Shown here in pieces: positions 1 through 11,360 of a stretch of 64,000 nt of DNA (positions within the stretch are counted from its first letter, which is position 1; every line of letters begins with the position of its first letter). The DNA is from Carnegiea gigantea. Lineage: Eukaryota > Streptophyta > Magnoliopsida > Caryophyllales > Cactaceae. The notes below the pieces were generated by a model. The model did no database searches, was not told the origin of the DNA, and was given only the letters and a program-made list of their open reading frames with translations. The stretch is from assembly GCA_029747015.1 (NCBI GenBank), contig JAKOGI010000419.1, forward strand, positions 62,501-126,500, read 5' to 3'. Made by a program: the position numbers and the translations under genes.

Positions 1-719
1 CTAAAAAATAAAGACTAATTAAAGCAGGCACTTCCGTAATCGCAAAGACACAGCGCTTGCATTTAGAAGGGGCGAACTCATTTCCAGAAGGGCGTTTTTT
101 CTCACTATTCATTTTGACAAGTAGTGTCACCGCCAAATGAAATGATGCTCCATTTTTAGCTAGACTTTCAAAAGCATTATTGCTTCATGTTGATAATACT
201 GTAGATCTTTTTTTTTTTTTTTTTTGTGTTCGTTTGTTTCTGATAATAGTCGAGAAATAAAAATGACTAAGGATTACATAAAGTATTGTCCAGAATATAT
301 GCAAGATAAACTTTTTTTGTGCAAATGAGACACAATATAGATACAGACAAGATTCGAAATCAGACCTCTAATAATTAACCAATACCAGAAACTTTACCAG
401 TAGAACTATAGTTGATATTCACAAACGTTTGAATTTATCATTAGTAGTGCTGTGTTGGGGGAATCACATGTTACACAAACATTGTCTTTATTTTTGCTCT
501 TTTCACAATATCCACTAACAAATAGTGGTGCCTATTAAGCTAAATTATCCACCCTACATTTCACATATTCATTGTTGTGAGTTCAGAGAAAATAATTGGA
601 GACTCAAGCCAAATTGGAAACCTTGACGTTCGATTTGTATTGATCACAAGGATACAAAAATACAATTTTATCCTAATAGTCTATTATGCCCCTCAATCAG
701 GACAGGGGGAGGCTGGAAC
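1..719. other. AT-rich stretch without recognisable gene
   Basis: I see no supported gene here. The stretch has T-rich runs (for example near 209-226) and one short open frame at 577-789 that matches no family I know. It lies on the 3' side of the minus-strand copia relic that follows, so it may be that element's decayed 3' end or LTR, but I could not place any LTR boundary. Confidence 0.5.
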
Positions 720-1740
720 AACAGACATGTTGGACCTTAAGAACAAAAATCTATTAGCTGGTAGAAGCCTTAGAAAGCATATCTGCTAACTACTGCTAAG
801 TATTACTATAACGTGCAATCAAATCTCCTTCAGCCACATGCTCACAAATGAAATTGTAATCTACTTTGATGTGCCTGCTACAAATTTCAAGTACAAGAAT
901 AGCTGCAATATAGGTGGCACCGACGTTGTCACACTACACCTTCACAAGACCTGTCAGAATAATACCAAGCTCAGCAATATATATTGAATTGAAATAGTTT
1001 TAGGAATAGTGTAGTGTACACAATACTCTCCTTTAGCATAAGACTTAAAAATAGTCCGCCATTTTTTTCAATACCAAGGAATCACAGTAGGGCTAAGAAA
1101 AATGGAACACCTTGTGGTTGATCTAGAGGAATCAGGATACTAGCCCCATCTGCATCATAGTAAGCAAGAACAAGATCCCAGGACACTGTCTTCTTTACCA
1201 AGAGCCCAAGGTTGGTAGTACCTATCAAATAGCAAATAATATGCTCCAAGGCAATAGGGTAAGAGGTGCGAGGAACATGCATTACCTAAGATGCCAAACG
1301 TATAACGTTGGAAATGTCTACCCTACTCAAAGTCCAATAATGTAGTACTGCAACCACAATGTAGAAGTAGATCCATAGGATCTAAAAGTATCCATCTAAA
1401 GATGACAACATACTCCTCTTAGGAACTGAGGTACTAGCAAGGTTAGTCATATACAGATAAAAATTTTTGACGAAGTCAGATATATACTTGTAGTGGGAAA
1501 GAAACAATCTAGTAGACATCCATACATCTTGAACCCTAACCCATGGAAATAATGCAAGTCAACCAAGCTATTCATAGAAACCAAATGGACAACAAACAAT
1601 TGAAATGAAAGAGAAGGGTGCCAGAATTACTCATGAAAATGTCACCAACATAGAGAAGTAGGAGCACAGTTGTGTGACAGAATGATAAAGAAACATAGAT
1701 GTGTCATCAGTGCTGTTTGTGAAGCCAAAAGCTAAAAGCT
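720..1740 (-). pseudogene. Decayed Ty1/copia pol relic (RT to RNase H)
   Basis: This is the C-terminal half of a copia polyprotein read on the minus strand through several frames. From high to low coordinate: a reverse transcriptase piece around 1735-1630 in which the usual YVDD box reads YVGD (LLLLYVGDIFMS); then the 'MHVPR...ALEHIICYLIGT..LGL' segment at 1282-1082 that normally links RT to RNase H; then an RNase H end at about 880-783 (HIKVDYNFICEHVAEGDLIA) that normally closes copia pol. The catalytic Asp change, frameshifts and stops mean it is inactive. The lineage is uncertain beyond copia, and no LTRs were recognised. Confidence 0.75.
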
Positions 1741-2298
1741 AACTACTATGACCCAAGTAGTAAAATAATCCATATGCCTTGGGCTAAAGTCTACAAAGAA
1801 GTCCAAAGAAGTATTATGCCGGAACAAATAAAGCCTTTGGCATTGAGCATTGGACTTGAGCCCAAATTAAAAGCTTGGTGTAAGACTAGTTTGAAAAGCC
1901 TTGAAATACTCACTAAAAGTCATGACTTGTGCTATGAATAGGGGAGCTGGCCTAGATCTAGTAGAATCTCCAATTAAGCCAAAGATCTAGAGGAAACAAA
2001 CATACTAAGGGATAAAATCTATGTCTTAAAGATATGGAATCGTAATATGATTCTTCTAGAGAACCGCTTAAGAAACCTTATATTTATAAGTTATGGTAAT
2101 ACCCTAAAGGTAAGTGAATTTAGTTGTAAGCCTTAGCTTCCTTAATTTCTCAACTAATTTCTCTCTCTAACTTAAGCATCAGAGACTTATGAGGAAGAGG
2201 AAAAGCCTTGTTTTTTTGATAATTCTTCTAAGTACTCATAGGATGATGGTGCAAGGCTGTCAATACAAAAGAAGCCTAGACAAATGTAAGATGAAATG
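1741..2298 (+). repeat. Probable 5' LTR end (R/U5) of a Tat-lineage gypsy element
   Basis: The segment ends just before a tRNA-Asp-like primer-binding site and has the layout of Tat LTRs: a TATA-like stretch near 2088-2096 (atatttata), then a pyrimidine-rich 'ctctctctaacttaagcatcagag' stretch around 2160-2184 like the transcribed end of Tat LTRs. The left boundary is inferred only from where the copia relic stops. The matching 3' LTR was not found in the window. Confidence 0.5.
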
Positions 2299-2300
2299 TT

Positions 2301-2318
2301 TGGTGTCATTTGTGGGGA
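2301..2318 (+). other. Decayed primer-binding site (tRNA-Asp type), Tat element
   Basis: The 18 bases resemble the complement of the plant tRNA-Asp 3' end (TGGCGCCGTTGCCGGGGA). They differ at six positions, most of them C-to-T or G-to-A, the pattern of 5-methylcytosine deamination. The site fixes the plus orientation of the element and the right end of its 5' LTR. Confidence 0.6.
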
Positions 2319-3592
2319 CTTAGTGTTAAGTAATTCCAATGAAGGAAACAACAAAAGGAAGGAAATAAGAGAATCTAAGCATGGAGATCTTAAGGATAAA
2401 CCCTGCAATGATCACACCTCAAGTTTGAAGAATATTACAATTTTGAATCTCGAGGAAATAGACAATATACAAAGGCTGACTGATGTGGAGATAACCTCCA
2501 AGGTCAATTCGGTGTTAGCTCCTATGATGAAGAAGAGTAGATGCGTTACTAGCTGCCCATTAGGACTTAACCAAGGCCAACTCTAAGAATCCTCCAGCTA
2601 AGGGCCAAATAGCAACCGTAGAGGCTTATCTCTATAAGGAGCTTTTTCATGATGAGTCGGGGGATGGAGATCCTAAGAACGAGATTCCCAAATCACAGCA
2701 CAGGAAAGAATAGCTCTTGAGAGAGGCCTTGAACCAGAAAAAGCGTGAGTACGAGAAATCCATGCAGAAGAAGCCTGGTCAATAATGTTTTCGTCTGAAA
2801 GAAGAGCAGGGCGAAGATTCTAAATAGTAAAGCTTTGCCTCAGTCGAAACCAAATCCAGCAAGTAATAAACACAAGAGTAGAGAGATTAGTGGTTAGTAC
2901 ATTCTAGTGCCAAACCCTCCACCTATAAAGACACCTTTTGGTTCTAAAATTTGGAATACTAAGCTTCTAGAGTAGATCAAGGTTCCCAAGATAGGATTCA
3001 ATAATAGGACTGCAGATCGTCAAGAGCACATAGGTGCCTATCTAGCTCAGATCTCCTATAACGGCAGTGGTGTGTATGTATTTCTATCTATTGAAGGGGT
3101 AACACAAATGTGGTTTAATATGCTAACCCTAAGATTGTTCAAGTTCTGGGAGAACCTTTCCGCTAGGTTCGTAGCCCGAGTAAAAAAACTCCAAAATCTC
3201 ACCAGAGTCAATGAAGGTAATTTATAGAGACGGAGAGCTCCTTGCTGACTTTGTAAATAGGCTCAATAAGGAAACATTCTACATTTTAGATACGAAACCA
3301 AAATGGCAGTGGGTGCCTTTTTCAATGGGCTGCACACCAAAAACTAAAAGATAAGCTTGCGACGAAAAGTCAACCACCCTAGCAGAGGCGTTAAGCGAAG
3401 TGGGAGGTTATATCCAGGTGGAAACTATGATCCGAGGGTCAAATATTTTGCTAGAGGTGCCAAAGGGGGGAGGACATAAGGTTCACAAAACCAAAGAAAG
3501 CAAGTAAAAAACTATCCTGATAGAATCCCTTTTCTATACCTCAAGGAGTGGGATCATAATGGAGATTTTAGGAAGTATATGAATGGACAAAT
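2319..3592 (+). pseudogene. Decayed gag of Tat-lineage gypsy element (5' part)
   Basis: The region starts after the PBS with an open stretch to 2586 and continues through stops. From about 2899 to 3480 it encodes a recognisable retrotransposon gag capsid segment: a 'VPNPPPIKTPFGSKIWNTKL' run, then 'FLSIEGVTQMWFNMLTL', the usual W-containing capsid core, followed by 'LSARFVARVKKLQNLTRV' and a 'LLADFVNRLNKE' segment. Gag packages the RNA in virus-like particles. The frame is cut at 3593 by the gag-only element. The remaining pol begins at 21978, with the gag end and most of the protease missing. Confidence 0.7.
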
Positions 3593-4860
3593 TGTTATGA
3601 TTTTTCGCAAGTATATGGTTAATTGTTATAATACTAACGGTATCGTCCTCAGGGATGGGTTGTGGGACGAGATTACTGAAATTCTAGGCTAAGCTAATGT
3701 TGATGCTTCGACTAACAAAATTCTAAATTAAAATGTTCCACCAATTGAACTGCAGTCCTTAACAGTAACACTAACCTAAAATTTACCACTTTGTAAGAAT
3801 TAGATAACACGTCAAAAGGCAGAACCACTCACAATTGACAAACTCACTCTATTTCTAAATTAGTTGCCAAACTCCACCAACCCACCACAATGGAGCTAAA
3901 CCATCGGCTTTACCATTCAGTCATCACAATACAATCGTTCATGAAATGAGCAGAGCAATAGGGAACGAAGCATAGTAGATTCACACAAGCCAACAGTAAT
4001 AGAACTGAAGCAAAGTAGAAACGGGCTTGAGCACATACCAAGCTGGAATCCAGATTGAATATTATCTAAATCTAAATCAACACACTAAGATTCACAAATT
4101 CAGATTCAAACTAAAAATCAAGAACCCACATCCAAATTTCACAAATTTATAAACAAAAATCTAGATCTAAAAACTGAATACAATGCAATTGAAGAGAATA
4201 ATGGAAAAGAAGAACAAACAAACTCTGCACCCCGCTTTGCGAATCGAATGAAAACGAAAAATAGAAAGACAAATTGAGAAGAAAAAAATAATGCTGACCC
4301 CTGTGCCTTGCCGCGACCTCCATTTTTGTAGCCCCGATGACCGTCGCCTCTCCATCTTCTTCCATAAATGACATGAACCTTGAGTTAGTTTTCAACACAT
4401 AACCGTGAATTGATGATTAATGGGTTGATAGTGGTGTGCGGTTATGGAAGATGAACTACGAGGTTTAAGGGAGGGGAGTTGAGGAGCCATGGCTGTGTGG
4501 GATTAAGATGAAAAAGAAAAGCAGAGGAGGGGTTCGGGTGTCTTGGGTTTGAGAGGAAGAATGAGAGGAGAGAGAAAGAAATGGAAAGAAGGGGGGGCTT
4601 AACCGGGCACCGAGTCACGTGGCTAGCACATGGCTGGCTAGGGTTTTATTTTTTTTCCTTTTTTTTGGGTTCGGGTTTGAATCCACTTGGCCCAATTCTT
4701 CAGTTTTCAGGATTCCTTCATCTTTTGTGCGTATTTTTCCCGAATTATTCGATACCTACAAAATAAAATCAAATGAAATAAAAACATAAAAATAACAAGT
4801 ATTTCGAGCATAAATTAGGTAGAAAGATGCTGTAGAAATAGCACATTTTTAGCATCAACA
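3593..4860 (-). repeat. 3' LTR of element A
   Basis: It is 1268 bp, running TGTTATGA...ATCAACA on the plus strand (TGTTGAT...CATAACA on the minus). It aligns along its length with 8396-9654; in the first ~145 bases I count about nine substitutions by eye. The next bases on the plus strand, atacccccac, are the complement of a polypurine tract, which places this copy at the element's 3' end. Confidence 0.8.
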
Positions 4861-6100
4861 ATACCCCCACACCAACTTTTTGCTCGTCCTCGAGTAAAAC
4901 AAAATGAAAAAGCCTAGAAAAACAAAAGAAAATCTGAAGTCACTTTCGTAGGAATCATGGTTGCACTTAGCACGTTTAACAAGCCCTTTAAACCCCTAGG
5001 TCACCCCTAGTGAGGGTTTGTAAAAGATATACCCACAAAATCTATAAAAGAAAACATAAAAAGAAACTCAAAATCTTTTTAGTTTTTTTTTTGCAAAAAT
5101 TAATATGCACAAAACTGGGGAAAGATATATACACATTCTAATCAAGTAAATCACCCATATAGCAAAGATATTGGCATGCATATAAACAAAATGTACACAT
5201 CAAGACTCTCTATCCCATGAATGTCATCAAAGTACTAATTTTTCACCCAACTGTACATCAAGACTTTGAATCCATCCCTGTACTTGTATGCATGTGTATC
5301 ATCATCCTAGGGTTTAGGTTTACCAAAATCAAACACAATCCCACTCGACTGACATAAATTATATTATTGATTTATTAACATTGGAAGCAAGTTTTCTCAA
5401 TAATAGTATTGCCTGAAAGGGTAAGACCCAGTAACACATGCCTCAAAGGGATACTTGTCATTCCAAATTTCATTTTTGTTTTCCTTTTTTCTTTTTCATT
5501 TCATTTTCGTTTTTTTATTTGGTTTTTTTTTAAGCAATCGTGTCAAAGACAAGTGGGAGAGCCAATAATGGAAAACTAAGACCTTAGAATAATGATGATG
5601 GTATAAGTAAGAATTAGATTACATATCAATGATGAACAATTGGGGTTAGAATTATTGCTAAGAATGACACACCGATGATGGAGACTAACACGCACATCAT
5701 GCGTATATACAAGCTAAAAATCAAGGTACAGGGGATTTAAGCTGATCAGAATAGTACTAAGCTTCGCCAAAAATAAAACAAAGATCTTTTTAGTTTTTTT
5801 ATTAAATTTTTTTTTACTGATTTCTGAAATTTTCGAAAAATGGGCACCTCACCCCTACACCAAAACTCCACAATATCCTCATTGTGGGAGCTAAGACGTC
5901 AAAACGCAACACATAACCAACACATAAGATCGAGACAAAACACAAATAGATACGAACTCACATAACATAACCAAAGAAAATCAAAGAAATCAAAAACTCA
6001 CAGAACAAAACAAGGAAGAACAAAACAAAATACAACCAAGGGTTAAAAGAAGAGAAAGAAATTCCAAATTTCTCCTCAAGATCGATCACCCATTACAATG
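4861..6100 (-). other. 3' non-coding part of element A internal region
   Basis: No gene is seen between the polypurine tract (4861-4870) and the end of the gag-like frame. The sequence is AT-rich with T-runs (5475-5540, 5786-5815). It has the 'cccccacaccaactttttgctcgtcctcgagtaaaac' type of stretch common next to Athila-type LTRs. It is repeated with small differences at 9655-10900. Confidence 0.6.
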
Positions 6101-7802
6101 CTAAATATCTACAGCTAAGAGAACGAAAAAAAATGAAAAAAAAAAGAGGGAAGAGAAGGAAGTGGAACGATCATGACAGGTCAGATGTTGAAGTACACCT
6201 AAGCTAAAGCCTCCTGATATAACTAGAGGCTCATGGAGCGTCAGCCACTCCATCATAATGCATAAGCTGTTATTCAAATCAAAACCCATTAGCGCACGTA
6301 GTAGCTTGCCATATAAATAAGACCAACTCTCAAGAAGATGGAAACAAGAAAGAGCAACGAGGTGGAACAAGAAAGAGTACATCCACCATTGCAATTTAGC
6401 ACAAGTGAGGGCCCGTTTTAACTTATCAAACTGGTGGGCCCAAACACCAAACAGGCAGACATACGCAAAAGTAGCCAGGGAAGAGGGTCTAGGCAAATCA
6501 GAGGGTCCTAAGTCCACAAGTCTTTTAAGGTCAATATGTGTATGAGTTTGGTCTAAATCAAAATTTTCAGAGGCACCATTCACAGACTCAACAAAGTCAG
6601 ACTTGTAAGATTTAAAAAGGAGGTCAGCTTGGATGGGGTCAAAAGAAAAAGATTCACATTCAACATGCGGATCCACTTCCAACCCCACATGGACATCGAA
6701 AGTGAATGAGTCATATTCAACAAAGAATGACTCATGAGGTATTAGAGGGTCAAAAGAGAATGATTCATATTCAATACAAAAACCCTCATTAAGACTTGCA
6801 GTAATATCAAACCTACATAAAAAAGATTCATATTCCATAGACAAAATATCATCATCAAAGTCCAAAATAGTGGGTTCAATGTCCTTTTCACGTGACTCCT
6901 GTGAAATAGCATTTGAGTCATCTAAATCATGAAGCTGAACTACAGATGGGATGCTCATATCTAACTCATCAGGTCTCTCAGGTTCCTGAGCCTCAAACTC
7001 AAAAGAGTCATCAAAAGTGGTGGGTGGGTCAGCATAAACTCGGACATCACCAGTAACATCCTTTTGTGAGTTAGTGTGTGGTGCAAGGTTAGGCGATAGA
7101 GACACAGGGAGGTTGCTCTCTTTTTCAAGGCTAGGCAAAGATAGATCATCATGCAAATGAGGCCTAGACTGATAAGAGGACTCAAAATCATCATAAAGAC
7201 TAACTTCAGGCTTAGGAGATCCTAAACTAGAGTCAGACTCATCACAATTCTCCCTACTACGATTAGGGCAATGAGAATATTTAGTAATTCTCTCTTTCAT
7301 TATCTCTATCACTTTACCAGTTAATTCATTTAACCTCTTTTCCACACTTGCATATTTACCATCAACATAATCACGATAAAGGCAAGAATAAGCATCATGA
7401 TCAGAAGATTCGCAGTAATCGCACAAAACAGGGGCACATAAGCATGAGAGGGGTCATATGAATCTATACAGTGATCATGGTGGTAAGGATTAGCATGAAA
7501 ATCAGACTCATGAGTTGGGTGTCCTATGGTCGCTTTAGCTTGTTCAAATTCATAAGTATCCCAAGCTAACCTTTCAAAGAAATCCCAAACCTCATCTTGA
7601 GATCTAGACAACAATCTAGCAAACCTCCTGAGCACATGGACTCAACAATACCCCTAAATTCAGCATTTAGACCCAAAATAATGACCTCACAAATTTTTCA
7701 TTTCTCAAAAGGTTGATTCAACTGAGCACGGTAATCATTAAGTCTAGACAAATAACGCCAGAAAGGTTCATGCTCATATTGTGGGAATTTAAACACTGGC
7801 AT
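6101..7802 (-). pseudogene. gag-like gene of element A, broken
   Basis: Reading from an ATG at 7802, the first part has a gag capsid segment (FWRYLSRLNDYRAQLNQPFE, then an in-frame TGA where Trp is expected, then KICEVIILGLNAEFRGIVES). It is followed by 'DEVWDFFERLAWDTYEFEQA' in the 7635-7330 frame. A frameshift leads into a 441-residue open frame (7426-6101) that opens with a Cys/His motif, CDYCESSDHDAYSC, resembling a zinc knuckle. The next ~250 residues are acidic with repeated 'ECESFSFDP' or 'EYESFSFDP' motifs. The last ~120 residues are hydrophobic and poorly conserved. No protease or RT motif follows. The likely role is RNA packaging in trans. Confidence 0.6.
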
Positions 7803-8371
7803 CCTTGAATTCTTTCTTTTTTTTTTTTTTTTGGATTGAAAGAAAAATGACTCTAGGACACTGATAACAAAAACAAGAGACTGAAAGAATCAAGTTAAGC
7901 ACACAAAATAAACCAACAAAAATAAAACAAGATTACCAAAAGAAAAAGACCAAAACAACAAAGCATAAACACTAAGCATGAGCATCATTTTTTTTTTTAA
8001 AGGATAACAAAAATAGAAGACAGAAAATAAACCAACAAAAAAAAATAGAAAATAAACTAAAACCTAAACAAGCAAAGACTAACCAGAAAGTTGCTTTGCT
8101 TTTTTTTTTTTCCTGCACAAAAATCAAATTGGTTAGAACTACAAAAATCACACCAGAATGATGTCTAAAAATTGAAATGAAACTAGTCTAAACAACAAGA
8201 ACCAAGACATGAACTTACTTCAACAATCGAAACTAATCTAAATGAAATTACTAAAACAAAATAAAAACTCAATCGAAACCTACTAAAACGAAAATAAAAA
8301 TTAAACGAAATTGACGAAAATGACTCGAATAACTAAAATACGACTCGAAGTAACCTAATCTCACAACACCA
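7803..8371 (-). other. 5' leader of element A
   Basis: This 569-bp A-rich (plus-strand) stretch lies between the PBS and the gag-like ATG. It contains a T-run near 7818-7833 and no supported gene. It would be the untranslated leader, and possibly the packaging signal, of the element's RNA. Confidence 0.5.
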
Positions 8372-8389
8372 TCCCCGGCAACGGCCCCA
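8372..8389 (-). other. Primer-binding site (tRNA-Asp) of element A
   Basis: The plus strand reads tccccggcaacggcccca, which matches the plant tRNA-Asp 3' end at 17 of 18 positions. It sits 6 bp from the LTR terminus at 8396, so it fixes the minus orientation. It is the best preserved PBS in the window, which suggests element A is younger than the Tat, B, C and D elements. Confidence 0.85.
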
Positions 8390-8395
8390 AAAACT

Positions 8396-9654
8396 TGTTA
8401 TGATTTTCCGCAAGTATACGGTTAATCGTTGTAATACTAACGGTATCGTCCTCAAGGATGGGTTGTGAGACGAGATTACTGAAATTCTAGGCTAAGCTAA
8501 TGTTGATGCGTCAACTAACGAAATTCTAAATTAAAATGTTCTACCAACTGAACTGCAGTCCTTAACAATAACACTAACCTAAAATTTACCACTTTGTAAG
8601 AATTAGATAACACGTCAAAAGGCAGAACCACTCACAATTGACAAACTCACTCTATTTCTAAATTAGTTGCCAAACTCCACAAACTCACCACAATGGAGCT
8701 AAACCACCGGCTTTACCATTCAGTGATCACAATTCAATCGTTCATGAAATGAGCAGAGCAACAGGGAAACGAAGCAGAGTAGATTCACACAAGCCAATAG
8801 TAATAGAACTGAAGCAAAGCAGAAACGGGCTTGAACACATACCAAGGCGGAATCTAGATTGAATATTATCTAAATCTAAATCAACACACTCAGATTCACA
8901 AATTCAGATTCGAACTAAAAGTCAACAATCCACATCCAAATTTCACAAATTTATAAACTAAAATCTAAATCTGAAAACTGAATACAATGCAATTGAAGAG
9001 AATAATGGAAAAGAAGAACCAACAAACTCTGAATCCAGATTTGCGAATTGAATGAAAACGAAAAACAGAAAGACAAATTGAAAAGCAAAAAATAATGCTG
9101 ACCCCTGTGCCTTGCCGTGACCTCCATTTTTGTAGCCCCCATGACTGTCGCCTCTCCAGCTTCCTCCATAAATGACATGAACCTTGAGTTAGCCTTCAAC
9201 CCATAGCCGTGAATTGATGATTAATGGGCTGATAGTGGTGTGCGGTTATGGAAGATGAACTGCGAGGTTTAAGGGAGGGGATTTGAGGTGCCATGGCTGT
9301 GTGAGATTGAGATGAAGAAGAAAAGCAGACGAGGGGTTCGGGTGTCTGGGGTTTGAGAGGAAGAATGAGAGGAGAGAGAAAAGAAATGGAAAGAAAGGGG
9401 GCTTAATCGGGCACCAAGTCACGTGGCCAGGCTGGGGTTTTTTTTTTTTTTCCTTTTTTTTTGGTTCGGGTTTGAATCCACTTGGCCCAATTCTTCAGTT
9501 TTTAGCATTCCTTCATCTTTTAGCGTATTCTTCCCGAATTATTCGATACCTACAAAATAAAATCAAATCAAATAAAAACCTAAAAATAGCAATTATTCCG
9601 ACCATAAATTAGGTAGAAAGGTACTGTAGAAATAGCACATTTTTAGCGTCAACA
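8396..9654 (-). repeat. Central LTR shared by two internal regions of element A
   Basis: It is 1259 bp and homologous to 3593-4860. It has a PBS on one side (8372-8389) and a PPT-like tract plus internal 3' sequence on the other (from 9655). It therefore serves as 5' LTR of the left unit and 3' LTR of the right unit. Confidence 0.75.
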
Positions 9655-11360
9655 AATACCCCCACACCAAAGTTTTATTCGTCCTCGAGTAAAACAAAAC
9701 GAAAAAGCCTAGAAAAACAAAAGAAAATCCTAACTCACTTTCGTAGGAATCATGGTTGTACTTAGCATGCGCAACAAGCCCTTTAAACCCCTAGGCAATC
9801 CCTAGTGGACGAGTAAAGTCTCGTGAGGGTTTGCAGAAAATATACTCACAAAATCTATAAAAGAAAACATAAAAAGAAACTCAAAAATCTTTTTTTTTTT
9901 TCAAAAATTAATATGTACAAAATTGGGGAAAGATATATACACATTCTAATCAACTAAGTCACCCATATAGCAAAGATATTGGCATGCATATAAACAAAAT
10001 ATACACATCAAGACTCTCTACCCCATGAATGTCATCAAAGCACTAATTTTCATCCAACTGCATATCAAGACTTTGAATCCATCCCTGTGCTTGTGTGCAT
10101 GTGTATCATCATCCTAGGGCTTAAGTTTACCAAAATCAAACATAATCTCACTTGACTGATACAAATTACATTATTGATTTATTAACATTGGAAGCAAGTT
10201 TTTCCAGTAGCAGTATTATCTTAAAGGGTAACACCCAGTAATACATGCCTCAAAGAGATACTTGTCATTCGAAATTTCATTTTTGTTTTCCTTTTTTCTT
10301 TTTCTTTTCATTTTCATTTTTTTATTTGGGTTTTTTTTTAAGCAATCGTGTCAGAGACAAGTGGGAGAGTCAACAATGGAAAACTGAGACCTTGGAGTAA
10401 TGATGATGGTGTACGTAAGAATTGGATTACATATCAATGATGAACAATTGGGATTAGAATTAGGGCTAAGAATGACACACCGATGATGGAGACTAACATG
10501 CACATCATGCGTATATACAAGCTAAAAATCAAGGTACAGGGGATTTAAGCTGATCAGAATAGTACTAAGCTTCCCTAAAAACAAAACAAAAATCTTTTTA
10601 GTTTTTTTATGAAAATTTTTTTTTTTACTAGTTTCTAAAATTTTCGAAAAATGGGCACCTCACCCCCACACCAAAACTCCATAATGTTCTCATTGTGGGA
10701 GCTAAGATGCCAAAACGCAACACATAAGCAACACATAACATCGAGACAAAACACAAATAGATACAAACTCACATCACATAACCAAAGAAAATCAAAGAAA
10801 ATCAAAAACTCACACAACAAAACAAAGAAGAACAAAACAAAATACAACCAAGGGTTAAAAGAAGAGAAAGAAATTCCAAATTTCTCCTCAAGATCGATCA
10901 CCCATTACAATCCGAAATATCTACAACTAAGAGAAAGAAAAGAAAATGAAAAAAAAAAAAAGAGGGAAGAGAAGGGAGTGGAATGATCATGCCAGGTCAG
11001 GTGTTGAAGTACACCTAAGCTAAAGCCTCCTGATATAACTAGAGGCTCATGGAGCATCAGCCACTCCATCACAACGCATAAGCTGTTATTCAAATTAAAA
11101 CCCATTAGCGCACGTAGTAGCTTATCATATAAACAAGACCAACTCTCAAGAAGATGGAAACAGGAAACAGTAATGAGGTGGAACAAGAAAGAGTACATCC
11201 ACCATTGTAATTCAGCACAAGTAAGGGCCCGTTTTAACTTATCAAACTGGTGGGCCAAAACACCAAACAGGCAGACATACGCAAAGTAGCCACGAAAGAG
11301 GTCATCGGCCTAGAAATGTAATCATCATGAAAGAACGGTCTAGGCAAATCAGAGTGTCCT
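9655..11360 (-). mobile_element. Second, truncated internal region of element A
   Basis: The segment repeats 4861-6508, including the 3' non-coding part and the hydrophobic C-terminal part of the gag-like frame (minus frame 11258-10905, matching 'MEWLTLHEPLVISGGFSLG'). It carries an extra ~36 bases near 11300-11336 absent from the left copy. Homology stops at 11364, where the sequence changes to copia LTR. No PBS or third LTR follows, so the rest of this unit has been deleted. Confidence 0.75.

Larger units (their letters stand above)
3593..11360 (-). mobile_element. Gag-only LTR retrotransposon in tandem form (LTR-INT-LTR-INT'), element A
   Basis: On the minus strand the order is: partial internal region (11360-9655), PPT, LTR (9654-8396), tRNA-Asp PBS (8389-8372), leader, gag-like gene, 3' non-coding region, PPT, LTR (4860-3593). 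Both LTRs begin TGTTGA and end CATAACA, and both are preceded by a purine run (GTGGGGGTAT). I see gag but no protease, RT, RNase H or integrase, so the element would depend on an autonomous Athila-like partner; TR-GAG or LARD-like is the nearest category. The left end cuts Tat gag with candidate target site caaat. The right end was lost in a deletion. Confidence 0.75.

Noticed and set aside
3593..6508. Long-LTR interpretation (about 2.9 kb LTRs at 3593-6508 and 8396-11364)
   Set aside because: The TGTT/AACA termini plus PPT-like tract at 4861 and 9655, and a gag-like frame that would overlap the LTR by ~400 bp, favour 1.26-kb LTRs with a tandem internal region. Kept as the alternative to test.
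8372..8389. tRNA-Asp-like sequence as a tRNA gene
   Set aside because: Only the 18 bases of the tRNA 3' end are present, adjacent to LTR termini; these are primer-binding sites.
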